Source: PoT sp049331405
GTDB lineage: Bacteria; Planctomycetota; Planctomycetia; Isosphaerales; Isosphaeraceae
DNA: 64,000 bases
Assembly (NCBI RefSeq): GCF_049331405.1
Contig: NZ_CP186274.1
Coordinates: forward strand, 7,378,001-7,442,000
Direction: 5' to 3'
Shown here: positions 7,975 to 16,320 of the stretch, piece by piece
Layout of the letters: every line of letters starts with the position of its first letter
How positions within the stretch are numbered: the first letter of the stretch is position 1
The notes under the pieces: generated by a model
Databases searched by the model: none
Seen by the model: the letters and a program-made list of their open reading frames with translations, nothing else
What the model was told of the DNA's origin: nothing
Translations under genes and position numbers: made by a program

Positions 7975-9096
7975 ATGGCAAGCGATCAAAAGGTGAGAAT
8001 CGCCCTGATTGGCCTCGGGTTTGGTGCCGAGTTCATCCCGATCTATCAGCAATACCCGGGGGCCGAGCTCACCGCGATCTGCCGCCGATCCCAGACCGAG
8101 TTGGACGAGTGCGGCGATCGATGGAAGATCGCCAAGCGTTATACGAAGTTCGAGGACGTCCTCAACGACCCCGACATCGACGCCGTCCACATCAACTCGC
8201 CGATCCAGGACCACGCCCCGCAGAGCCTCGCGGCCCTGAAGGCCGGCAAGCACGTCGCATGCACCGTGCCGATGGCCACGGGCGTGGAAGACTGCCGCGC
8301 GATCGTCGAGGCCCAGCGGGCCTCGGGCAAGGTCTATATGATGATGGAGACCGTGGTGTACAGCCGCGAGTATCTCTTCGTCAAGGAACTCTACGAGAAG
8401 GGCGAGCTCGGCCGGATCCAGTTCCTCCGCGGCAGCCACCAGCAGGACATGGAAGGCTGGCCCGGCTACTGGGAAGGCCTGCCCCCGATGCATTACGCCA
8501 CGCACTGCGTGAGCCCCTGCCTCGCGATCCTGGGCAAGCATGCCGAGCATGTCGTCTGCCACGGCTCGGGCCGCATCGACGAGAAGCTGATCCCGAAGTA
8601 CGGCAGCCCGTTCGCCATCGAGACGGCCACCTTCAAGTTCCGCGACTCCGACGTTTGTGCGGAGGTGACCCGCAGCCTCTTCGACACCGCCCGCCAGTAT
8701 CGCGAGAGCTTCGACGCCTACGGGAGCAAGAAGAGCTTCGAGTGGCAGCAGGTTGAGGGTGAGGAGCCGGTCATCCACACCCGAGGCATCCCCGAGCCCG
8801 AGATCCCCTCGCGCGTCGGCGTCCCCGACTATGCCCACCTCCTCCCCGAGCCGATCCAGCGGTTCACCACGAAGGGGGTGTACGGCAACGACGAGGAGCA
8901 GCACCTTTCGTTCACACAGGGCGGCGGCCACGGCGGCTCCCACCCCCACCTCGTCCACGCCTGGATCAGCGCCATCAAGGGCGAGCGCCCCGCCCTGCCA
9001 GACGCCGCAACCTCCGCGAACTGGACCATGGTCGGGCTCTGTGCCCACGAATCGGCCATGAAGAATGGTGAGAAAATTCTCATTCCTCAGCTCTAA
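7975..9096 (+). CDS. Gfo/Idh/MocA-family protein with a degenerate EKP motif
   Basis: A 373-aa protein starting MASDQKVRIALIGLGFGAEF, a Rossmann motif. The open frame extends 1.2 kb upstream but only the ATG at 7975, after GGAGAGA, is plausible. Where the family has EKP this protein reads AGKHVACTVPMA, so the lysine is replaced by Val98. The later histidine region is MHYATHCVSP. Loss of the EKP lysine suggests altered chemistry or a non-redox role; this is inference from family knowledge. It is divergent from the intact family member at 6655-7776 and is followed by a strong hairpin. Confidence 0.85.
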   Translation: MASDQKVRIALIGLGFGAEFIPIYQQYPGAELTAICRRSQTELDECGDRWKIAKRYTKFEDVLNDPDIDAVHINSPIQDHAPQSLAALKAGKHVACTVPMATGVEDCRAIVEAQRASGKVYMMMETVVYSREYLFVKELYEKGELGRIQFLRGSHQQDMEGWPGYWEGLPPMHYATHCVSPCLAILGKHAEHVVCHGSGRIDEKLIPKYGSPFAIETATFKFRDSDVCAEVTRSLFDTARQYRESFDAYGSKKSFEWQQVEGEEPVIHTRGIPEPEIPSRVGVPDYAHLLPEPIQRFTTKGVYGNDEEQHLSFTQGGGHGGSHPHLVHAWISAIKGERPALPDAATSANWTMVGLCAHESAMKNGEKILIPQL

Positions 9097-9171
9097 TGTG
9101 AAGTGATGAGTGACCGGCGATCCGCCATGAGGTGGAGGTCGATTGCGGTCCTGAGTCAATCGTGATGCAGT

Positions 9172-9202
9172 GCGAGGAGGAGACGAGCCGTCTCCTCCTC
9201 GC
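9172..9202. terminator. Strong hairpin after the Gfo/Idh/MocA gene
   Basis: GCGAGGAGGAGACG (9172-9185) and CGTCTCCTCCTCGC (9189-9202) pair perfectly over 14 bp around an AGC loop, 75 bp after the stop at 9096. There is no T-run. It most likely acts as a terminator or an mRNA 3' stabiliser. Confidence 0.6.
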
Positions 9203-9574
9203 TGCAATTAGGGCCTGGCGCAATGGCGCGACGATGGTCTCATGGGATTGGTCGGCTTGGCCTTCAGCCAAGCGAGTGGATTCGACGCACAACCCCCATG
9301 GGCAATTCATTTGAATCCGCAAAGATCCGAAACCCTCCGGTGGCGTCTGCCTGGAGGATCTTTACCAGGTTGAGAGTGTATTTCTCGGGGCTCGAAGCGG
9401 TTGCGCCGAAGACGTGTGGTGCCAATTCTCGACTGCTTGATATCATGAGATGGTGATAATTTCCTGCAAAAGTGAATTTCTGCGGGGCCGTGGATCGATC
9501 GCTTGACCTGGCGTACGATGTGTCTTAGACTCTCCGGTTAAACAGTTCTCACGATCGCTCGCCACACTCGCGGC
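9203..9574. other. Intergenic stretch, nothing recognised
   Basis: About 370 bases between the hairpin and the next small gene. No frame has coding character and no clear promoter or RNA motif was seen. Confidence 0.4.
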
Positions 9575-10084
9575 GTGCCGGTCATCAAAATTCCAACTAA
9601 ACCGGATCGGTCCAGGGTTCACGTGCGTAGATCCTTTCCCCCTTGTCGATTGCGAGCGTATCTCGTCGGAGCGGCTATCGCCCTCCTGGCGAGCACTTGC
9701 CTCGCGCCCGGCAAAGCGGTGGCGGGTTGCTCGCATGACGTCCCCGGCCATTCGATTAGCATCGACTCGCATCAACTCGAGCTCCTGCAGTATTCAGGTA
9801 CGCCGTGGTCCCAAACAGGGCCTCGACTCGATCCGTCGGCTCCCACGCCCAGGCATGATCGCCACGGCGAGTGCACGGGGCCTTCCTGCTCGGGACGCTC
9901 CGGGATTCCCCCGGCCCCGGTCTGGGTGGCGACGCCTCGGATCGTGAACTGGGCCGTGCTCGATCTCCCTCCGATGGTCGATCCGCCTTCCCACTCGCGA
10001 TATGCCTGCGCCGAGCCTCGGTCATGGTCGAACCTCTCGTCCATCGACGTCTTCCATCCTCCCCGCCTCAACTCCCACGTCTGA
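9575..10084 (+). CDS. Small secreted protein of unknown function
   Basis: The GTG at 9575 gives 169 aa; a GTG at 9622 is an alternative. A basic N-terminus is followed by a hydrophobic segment, LVGAAIALLASTCLA, and an Ala-rich cleavage site before AGCSHDV. The mature part is short, Pro/Ser-rich and has a CTGPSCSG motif. I recall this layout (signal peptide, Gly-Cys-Ser-His, then Cys-x4-Cys-Ser-Gly) from small planctomycete exported proteins with no known role, but could not verify it. There is no partner gene in the same transcription unit. Confidence 0.5.
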   Translation: MPVIKIPTKPDRSRVHVRRSFPPCRLRAYLVGAAIALLASTCLAPGKAVAGCSHDVPGHSISIDSHQLELLQYSGTPWSQTGPRLDPSAPTPRHDRHGECTGPSCSGRSGIPPAPVWVATPRIVNWAVLDLPPMVDPPSHSRYACAEPRSWSNLSSIDVFHPPRLNSHV

Positions 10085-10343
10085 AACTCGACGATTGCGT
10101 AAGCCGGTCCCCGCGTACACTTCTGCGCGTAGGTCCCGAGTCCGCATCTCGAATCGTCGTCAATTCGTCCTTTAGCCCTACTCGGTGAGGGTGCTGGGTT
10201 TCGACCCCGGGTCTCCGGTCGCGATTCGTCGCGACATGCGTGGCGGTGCGGGATCGTGCGCCAGGGCTCCCTTCTCGGGTCACCTCAGACTCGTCTTCGT
10301 CTCCCTCATCATTCGGTTGTTTTCAATCGCTGGAGATTCGAAC

Positions 10344-11339
10344 GTGAAGACTCGTCAACGCCGACGCGGTTTCACTCTCATCGAACTGCTGGTCGTGATC
10401 GCAATCATCGCCGTCCTTATCGCCCTCTTGCTGCCCGCCGTGCAAGCCGCCCGAGAGGCCGCCCGCCGCATCCAGTGCACCAATAACCTGAAGCAGATCG
10501 GCCTCGCACTCCATAATTATCACGACTCGAACCTGAGCTTCCCCTGGTGCGGCCTGAGCATCATCTCACCGACGGCGACCTCCACGGTCCAGTGGTCTCC
10601 GCATACCCGGTTCCTCCCCTACATCGAGCAGAAGAACCTGTTCGACGCCCTCAACTTCAGCTTCGTCTGGTCGGACCCGCAGAACGCGACCGTGACCGCG
10701 ACGTCGGTCTCGTCGTTCCTCTGCCCGTCGGATCCGAGGCAGACGATCCCCGTCTCCGGCTGGTCCGGCACGAGCTACCGGGGCAGCCAGGGGAACAGCC
10801 TGGTCTATGGCTATGGCGACAGCGACCCGAGCAAGGTGAATACGACGATGCCCGCTCCCAACGGCATTTTCTTCTCGAACATGCTCGTCCGGATGAGCAG
10901 CATCACCGACGGCACGTCGAACACCGCGGCCTTCAGCGAGCACTGCATCGGCGACTTCAGCAACACGATCGTCACCGAGCTCGGCGATACGTTCTGGCCG
11001 CAGACGTATCCCGCGACCTCGGATGAAGCCTACAACCAATGCCAGGCGATTGACATCAAGAACCTCTCATTCCAGCGCGTCTCCAACGTCGGAGGACCCT
11101 GGACCCAGTTCTACCACTCGGTCTCCTCCTACTCGCACACTGGCCGCCCCAATGCCCGTTCGTGCATGTTCCCCCCCTTGCGGATCATGACCAACGCCAA
11201 CAGCCTCCACCCCGGCGGCGTCAACGTGACGATGGCCGATGGCTCGGTGCGATTCATCAAGTCGACCACCAACATCGCCACCTGGCGTGCGCTCGGTTCG
11301 AGGAACGGTGGCGAGGTCATCAGTGCGAATGATTATTGA
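10344..11339 (+). CDS. DUF1559 protein with type II pseudopilin N-terminus
   Basis: The GTG at 10344, following GGAGA, gives 331 aa. The N-terminal RRGFTLIELLVVIAIIAVL is a textbook prepilin cleavage/methylation signal (cut between Gly9 and Phe10, Glu at +5), followed by LLPAVQAAREAARR. The rest matches DUF1559: NLKQIGLALHNYHDS near the start and an H-x9-D-G motif, HPGGVNVTMADGS, near the end. Planctomycetes carry many such proteins, thought to be secretion-system or surface pseudopilins. Processing would need a prepilin peptidase such as the one at 52841-53779. A small lipoprotein gene follows immediately. Confidence 0.92.
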   Translation: MKTRQRRRGFTLIELLVVIAIIAVLIALLLPAVQAAREAARRIQCTNNLKQIGLALHNYHDSNLSFPWCGLSIISPTATSTVQWSPHTRFLPYIEQKNLFDALNFSFVWSDPQNATVTATSVSSFLCPSDPRQTIPVSGWSGTSYRGSQGNSLVYGYGDSDPSKVNTTMPAPNGIFFSNMLVRMSSITDGTSNTAAFSEHCIGDFSNTIVTELGDTFWPQTYPATSDEAYNQCQAIDIKNLSFQRVSNVGGPWTQFYHSVSSYSHTGRPNARSCMFPPLRIMTNANSLHPGGVNVTMADGSVRFIKSTTNIATWRALGSRNGGEVISANDY

Positions 11340-11340
11340 G

Positions 11341-11760
11341 ATGTCGATGTCCAAGAATGCTTTTTTGAACCGACTCTGCCGGGTGATTCCCGCGGGGTCG
11401 GTGCTGCTCCTGGCCCTGGTCTTCTCCGGTTGCGGCGTCGGAGGACAGCCCATGTCGCCCCCCGTCGACCCGGACAAGGGCCGGAACGTGCTCCGCGAGG
11501 TGCTCGACGCTTGGAAGGATGGGAAGCCCTACGAGACGTTCACGGCCCAGGGGGCTTCGACCCGGGTCGCCGATGAGGACTGGCTCGAGGGGCAGACGCT
11601 CGTCGCCTTCGAAGTCGATACCAAGGACCAGCTCATTGGCGATGTCCTACGCTGTCCCGTCTCCCTGAGCTTGAAGGACAAGGGCGGGAAAGGTTCCAAG
11701 AAACGCGTCTATTACAACGTCACCACGGCGCCGACGCCCTCGGTCATCCGGCAGGATTGA
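11341..11760 (+). CDS. Small lipoprotein paired with the DUF1559 gene
   Basis: 139 aa starting MSMSKNAFLNR one base after the previous stop (an ATG at 11329, in frame and overlapping, is also possible). The signal ends in a lipobox, LVFSGC, so export and lipidation of the cysteine are expected. The remaining 110 residues are soluble and unrecognised (GRNVLREVLDAWKDGKPYE; a C-terminal YYNVTTAPTPSVIRQD). Small lipoproteins directly behind DUF1559 genes are, to my knowledge, a recurring planctomycete arrangement, suggesting a functional pair in the envelope. Confidence 0.75.
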   Translation: MSMSKNAFLNRLCRVIPAGSVLLLALVFSGCGVGGQPMSPPVDPDKGRNVLREVLDAWKDGKPYETFTAQGASTRVADEDWLEGQTLVAFEVDTKDQLIGDVLRCPVSLSLKDKGGKGSKKRVYYNVTTAPTPSVIRQD

Positions 11761-11787
11761 CCCTCGGGACCACCTGGAATCCATCCC

Positions 11788-13128
11788 ATGCTTTCTCGAT
11801 TACGTGCCTCGATCTTGCTGGTGATGATGCCCACCACCGCCCCCCTCGCCCTGGCTGGTGAGGGGCTGCCGGAGGTGCCCGCGACGCGCCCGGAACTCAA
11901 AGCTTTCCTCGAAGCCTCCAAGAAGAACGTGCCCCGCCTGCCGATGCCCGAGTTGAGCGAGGCAGACAGGGAGAAGATGTCACGGGCCAACTGGTCGGGC
12001 GCGGACTGGTCGGTCTACAACAACGGACGCACTCGCAAGTTCTACCTCCCGCCTGAACTCGCCGATGTCTCGAACCTCAGGGCCGACGACCCGGCGATGA
12101 CGCTCGGCCCGCGCTTCCAGACCATGCTCTTCTGGATCGTCTCGCGGGCCAATAACTGCACCTACTGCATGGGGCACCAGGAGTCGAAGCTTGCCGCCCT
12201 CGGCATGGTCGACGACCAGGTCGCCGAACTTGACGGCAGTTGGTCGCGCTTCACTGAGAAGGACAAAGCCGCCTTCGAGTTTGCCCGCAAGCTGACCTAC
12301 CAGCCGCATCGAATTCGCGACGACGACATCAAGATTCTCAAACGCTATTATTCGGACGTTCAGGTCCTCGAGATCATTAACGCCGTCGCCAACTTCAATG
12401 CGATGAATCGCTGGACGGGGGCCCTGCGGATCCCGCAGGAGGAGCATCGGGCCTACTTGACGCCAACGTCGGAGAAGCACCGCGACGCACTGAGCCGGCA
12501 GGCTCCGCTCGACCTCGAGCACCTGAACAAGTCGGGAAAGAACTTCGCGAGACCATCCAACCGCCCCGCGCTCGAGCCGCGAGGGGTTGTCGAGGAAGCC
12601 CTGGCCGATTGCCGAGAACGCGAACCCAGGCTCGCGCTCGAATCCGAGGCAAAAGCCCAGGATGTGACCGGCTGTGATTCGAACGTCGCGAAGACCGAGT
12701 GGGCGCAACTGCTGGCGGCTTTCCCCAAGTCGGGCCGGATCAAGGTCACGATGCATGTAGCGGCCGAGACCAAGGGGAAGCTCGCCCCCCTGCTCCGGGC
12801 CCAGATCGCCTGGATCGCCGCGAGGAACGACCGATCCTGGTATGCCCTCGGGCACGCCAAGGCCCGCCTTGCGGAGCTCGGCCAGGACGAAAAAGCGATT
12901 TTCGCCCTCGATCAAGGGGATTTCGAGGCCTACCCGCCGGCTTCGAGGGCCGTCTTCTCCCTCACGCGGAAGTTGACCGACGACCCGGCCCTCGTGGAAG
13001 ATGCCGACATCGCCAACCTGCGCGAGCATTTCTCGGACAAGGAAGTGGCCGAGATCGTCTTCCAGATCACCGAAGCCGCCTACTTCGACCGGCTCACGGA
13101 AGCGGCTGGGCTTCGCTTGGAGGAGTGA
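11788..13128 (+). CDS. Secreted tandem AhpD/carboxymuconolactone-decarboxylase-like protein
   Basis: 446 aa with an N-terminal signal peptide (LLVMMPTTAPLALA). Two AhpD-like helical domains follow. The first (about 100-215) has the redox motif C124-T-Y-C127 followed by Gly-His130, as in alkylhydroperoxidase AhpD and its peroxidase relatives. The second (about 305-440) repeats the pattern but has Ser350 and Ala353 in place of the two cysteines, keeping Gly-His356. So one domain could reduce peroxides and the other is probably structural. It follows the pseudopilin-lipoprotein pair by 27 bp and may be co-transcribed. Confidence 0.8.
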   Translation: MLSRLRASILLVMMPTTAPLALAGEGLPEVPATRPELKAFLEASKKNVPRLPMPELSEADREKMSRANWSGADWSVYNNGRTRKFYLPPELADVSNLRADDPAMTLGPRFQTMLFWIVSRANNCTYCMGHQESKLAALGMVDDQVAELDGSWSRFTEKDKAAFEFARKLTYQPHRIRDDDIKILKRYYSDVQVLEIINAVANFNAMNRWTGALRIPQEEHRAYLTPTSEKHRDALSRQAPLDLEHLNKSGKNFARPSNRPALEPRGVVEEALADCREREPRLALESEAKAQDVTGCDSNVAKTEWAQLLAAFPKSGRIKVTMHVAAETKGKLAPLLRAQIAWIAARNDRSWYALGHAKARLAELGQDEKAIFALDQGDFEAYPPASRAVFSLTRKLTDDPALVEDADIANLREHFSDKEVAEIVFQITEAAYFDRLTEAAGLRLEE

Positions 13129-13166
13129 GGACCGAGGCTTTGGGTGGGTTCGACATTCAAACCTGA

Positions 13167-13198
13167 AAGCTCGGTTTCGCTTGCGTTGAGCCGAGCTT
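13167..13198 (+). terminator. Hairpin after the AhpD-like gene
   Basis: AAGCTCGG (13167-13174) pairs with CCGAGCTT (13191-13198), and an inner CGC/GCG stem adds stability. It lies 38 bp after the stop codon. No T-run. Confidence 0.5.
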
Positions 13199-13427
13199 CC
13201 CCGCGACGACCTCAGGCTCGTCGCAAGGATCGTGCTGATTCGTGGGACACAACTCCGATGCAGCCCTCGGCGAGTCTCGCCGTACGAGGCTCGGAGTTCG
13301 GCCGTGGGGTCCGAGTGATCCGAAACACAGGCGCAAGAGTGCGCCGGGTGTGGGCGTTAGTCACCGAGCGATCGAGGTCGTCTCGATTCTCGCTCCGTGT
13401 TCGGGGTAGCATCAGGAGAACTCTTCA

Positions 13428-13826
13428 ATGTCCGCCGGCAACGACACCGTGATCACCAACCAGGAATCGATCCTGTCGAACCAGGACAGGATCCTGAACA
13501 ATCAGGAGACCATCGAGAAGAATCAGACCAAGCTCGACAAGATCACGTCGAACCAGTCCGCAATCCTGGCGAATCAGGAGTCGATCCGCGAGAATCAGAA
13601 GAAGCTCGACAAGATCGTCGCGAACCAGGCGACCATCCTGGCGAACCAGGAGTCGATCCTGACCAACCAGGACAAGCTCGACCGGGCCGTGGCCAACCAG
13701 GCGACCATCCAGAGCAACCAGGAGCACATCCTGTCCAATCAGGAACGGCTGTCCGGCGACCTTCGCGAGGTGCTAGCGAACCAGCGCGAGATCCTCGCAA
13801 ACCAGAAGAAGCTCCTGAGCAAATGA
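13428..13826 (+). CDS. Asn-Gln heptad-repeat coiled-coil protein
   Basis: 132 aa with AGGAGA upstream of the ATG. The chain contains 15 Asn-Gln dipeptides. They are spaced mostly 7 residues apart, with three 10-residue steps, giving a 7-7-10 cycle of 24 residues. Typical units are TNQESIL, SNQDRIL, ANQATIL and ANQKKLL, with Ile/Leu at fixed places, so a long parallel coiled coil with buried polar Asn layers is expected. No signal peptide or enzymatic domain. The function is unknown; such proteins are usually oligomerisation or filament-forming modules. The gene stands alone between the AhpD-like gene and the transporter cluster. Confidence 0.8.
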   Translation: MSAGNDTVITNQESILSNQDRILNNQETIEKNQTKLDKITSNQSAILANQESIRENQKKLDKIVANQATILANQESILTNQDKLDRAVANQATIQSNQEHILSNQERLSGDLREVLANQREILANQKKLLSK

Positions 13827-14012
13827 TGACGGGTTCGGGGGATCGCGGTGGCGAGCCGCCGGGTCCCCCTCCCTCGATATCAGGGCGTCGCGACCTACTG
13901 CATCGGGACTCGCTCGACAGTCACTCGATCGTCGTGCCGCCTGGAAGGTAAGATCATCCGAGATTTCGTTGGTTTCAAACCGTGGCGATGGCCAATGCCT
14001 GGAGATGAGCAT

Positions 14013-15197
14013 ATGGAGACGCTGATCCGACCCCTTGCGAGGCTCACCTTCCTGGGGACGTGCTCCCTGGCCGCAAGCCTCGCGTTCTTCGTGGCCGGAT
14101 GCGGAGAATCCAAGCAGGCCGAGACGAAGGCCGAAGGTGCCGCGAGCCCCAGGTTGAAGATCGCCTACCTCGGCCTGACCTGCGAGGCGGCCATGTTCGT
14201 CGCCCAGGAGAAGGGCTTCTACAAGGATGAGGGGATCGAGGTCGAGTTCGTGAAGACGGACTGGGACGGGCTCCGCGACGGACTGGGCCTAGGCCGGTTC
14301 GACGCGAATTATACCTTGATCATGTATTTACTCAAACCCATCGAGCAGGGACTCGACGTCAAGATCACCGGGGGCGTCCACTCGGGCTGCCTTCGCGTCC
14401 AGACCGGGCCGAACTCGCCGATCCAGACGACGGCGGATCTGAAAGGCAAGAAGATCGGCATCCCGACGATGGGGAGCCCCCCCTTCCTCTTCGCCAGCCG
14501 GGCGTTGAAGGCGCAGGGCTTGGATCCTAAGAAGGATGTCGAGTGGGTGGTGGTGGCGCCGGAGGTCATGGGGATCACCCTCGAGAAGGGCCTGGTCGAT
14601 GCCGTGGCCGACTCCGAGCCGCTCGGCTCGATCCTGGCCTCGAAGTCGAAGGTCCGCACCCTGGCCGACCAGGCGGTCGACGAGCCCTATCGCACCGAAT
14701 ACTGCTGCGCCGCCGTCGTGAGCGGCAAGCTCGCCAAGAGCAACCCGTCTGCGGCCGCCAAGCTGACCCGCGCGATGCTCAAGGGAGCCATGTGGGTCGA
14801 CAAGAATCCGACCGCCGCGGCGAACCTGGCCGTCGAGAAGAAGTATGTCGCCTCCTCGGCCGAGCTGAACGCCCAGGCCCTCGGCAAGCTCAAGTACATG
14901 CCGAGCGTCTCGGGTTGCCGCGAGAGCATCGGCACGGCCGCCAAGGAAATGAAGACGGCCGGATTGTTGAACTCCTCCACCGACCCGGAAGTCCTCGCCA
15001 AGTCCGCCTGGATCGATCTCGAAGGGGTCAGCGACGACTGGATCAAGGGCCTCAAGGTGGAAGAGGTGGCCGGCGGCGGTCGCCCTCCCAAGCTCGACGA
15101 CTCGGCGTTCGCCGCCCTGTTTGAGAACGATAAGGAGTTGCACTCCATCCTCTGCATGGGCTGCGAGGGCAAGGACTCCGACATCTGCATTCCCTAA
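14013..15197 (+). CDS. ABC transporter substrate-binding lipoprotein (NrtA/SsuA/ThiY-like), Cys-rich
   Basis: 394 aa from the ATG at 14013, 7 nt after GGAGA. The lipobox VAGC places Cys30 as the lipid anchor. The fold is that of NMT1/ThiY/SsuA-type binding proteins: LKIAYLGLTCEAAMFVAQEKGFYKDEGI opens domain 1 and DLKGKKIGIP follows (first 20-residue parts shown separately in the family). The mature protein carries eight further cysteines, including YCC, SGC pairs and a C-terminal C381-x2-C384-x7-C392. That is unusual for the family and suggests a bound metal, disulfides or a thiol-containing ligand. Permease and ATPase genes follow, then five genes for unusual proteins. The ligand is not known. 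Confidence 0.85.
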   Translation: METLIRPLARLTFLGTCSLAASLAFFVAGCGESKQAETKAEGAASPRLKIAYLGLTCEAAMFVAQEKGFYKDEGIEVEFVKTDWDGLRDGLGLGRFDANYTLIMYLLKPIEQGLDVKITGGVHSGCLRVQTGPNSPIQTTADLKGKKIGIPTMGSPPFLFASRALKAQGLDPKKDVEWVVVAPEVMGITLEKGLVDAVADSEPLGSILASKSKVRTLADQAVDEPYRTEYCCAAVVSGKLAKSNPSAAAKLTRAMLKGAMWVDKNPTAAANLAVEKKYVASSAELNAQALGKLKYMPSVSGCRESIGTAAKEMKTAGLLNSSTDPEVLAKSAWIDLEGVSDDWIKGLKVEEVAGGGRPPKLDDSAFAALFENDKELHSILCMGCEGKDSDICIP

Positions 15198-15300
15198 TAT
15201 CAGGCGAGAGTCGTGAAGGTCGAGGGTCCGGCAGCGTGCCGCCTGCTCTCCCTGGGCCTTCGCGAGTCATCGCCCGCCTCGCCTTCGGAGACTGATTGAT

Positions 15301-16320
15301 TTGGACGCACTCGCCTCGAATCCGACAGACCAGCCGCAGTTGCCGGACGATCTCGCGGCTGTGGAGGCCGGGGATCGTCCGAACTTCGTCTCGGCGTTCG
15401 CGCCGACGTTCGTGACAGCCCTTGCGCTGGCCGTGCACCTGGGCCTGGCGAACACGCAGCTCGCGCCTCTCAGTCACTTTTATGCCAACCTCTTGATATT
15501 CCTCGTGCCGGGCTCGCTCGTCTTCGCCGGCCTGCAGTGGACCTCGGGCTGGGTGGGCTCCTGGACGAGGTATCGGAGCCCGCTGGCGGCCGGCCTGGTC
15601 TTCGCTTTCCTCCTCTGGGATCTCGCGACATTGAAGCTGGCCTGGCTGCCCATGCCCTATTTCCCGGGGCCGGAGGGGGTCCTCTCTGCCCTCTGGGAGG
15701 ACCGGGACTCGCTGGCCTTGAGTGCGTATCACTCCTTGAGACTGCTCCTCTGCGGATATGCCGTCGGGGTCTCGGTCGGGCTGGTTTGCGGGGTCTTCAT
15801 CGGCTGGTTCCGCAGGGTACGTTACTGGGGGATGCCACTGTTGAAGTTGCTGGGGCCGATCCCGGCGACGGCCTACGTCCCCCTGGCGATGGTCACGTTC
15901 CCCAACGCGTTCCTCTCGGGGACGGCGCTGATCGCCCTGGCGGTGTGGTTCCCGGTGACGATGCTCACGACTTCGGGGATCGCGAATGTCCCCGTCTCAT
16001 ACCTCGACGTGGCCCGGACCCTGGGCGCGGGGCGAGGCTATCTGATCTTCCGCGTGGCCCTGCCCGCCTCGCTGCCGAGCATCTTCCTCGGCCTGTTCAT
16101 GGGGCTCGGCTCGGCCTTCCTGACCCTGATCGTGGCCGAGACGCTGGGTGTCTCGTCGGGCCTTGGCTGGTACCTGAAGTGGAAGCAAGGGTATTTGGAA
16201 TACGCCCACGTCTACGCGGCGTTGGCGATCATGGCATTGTTCTTTTCGGGACTGATGACGGCCCTGTTCAAGGTGCGAGACCGGGTCCTGAGCTGGCAGA
16301 AAGGCGTGATCCGGTGGTGA
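15301..16320 (+). CDS. ABC transporter permease (SsuC/TauC/NrtB type)
   Basis: 339 aa, apparently starting at the TTG at 15301. The first 120 residues hold an unusual extra set of membrane helices (FVTALALAVHLGL, LLIFLVPGSLVFAGL). The usual BPD_transp_1 domain follows, with SLRLLLCGYAVGVSVGLVCG and the cytoplasmic coupling loop DVARTLGAGRGYLIFRVALP (EAA-type motif) near residue 240. It pairs with the binding protein upstream and the ATPase downstream, whose start overlaps this stop by 4 bp. The N-terminal extension of about 100 residues makes it longer than typical SsuC. Confidence 0.88.
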   Translation: MDALASNPTDQPQLPDDLAAVEAGDRPNFVSAFAPTFVTALALAVHLGLANTQLAPLSHFYANLLIFLVPGSLVFAGLQWTSGWVGSWTRYRSPLAAGLVFAFLLWDLATLKLAWLPMPYFPGPEGVLSALWEDRDSLALSAYHSLRLLLCGYAVGVSVGLVCGVFIGWFRRVRYWGMPLLKLLGPIPATAYVPLAMVTFPNAFLSGTALIALAVWFPVTMLTTSGIANVPVSYLDVARTLGAGRGYLIFRVALPASLPSIFLGLFMGLGSAFLTLIVAETLGVSSGLGWYLKWKQGYLEYAHVYAALAIMALFFSGLMTALFKVRDRVLSWQKGVIRW

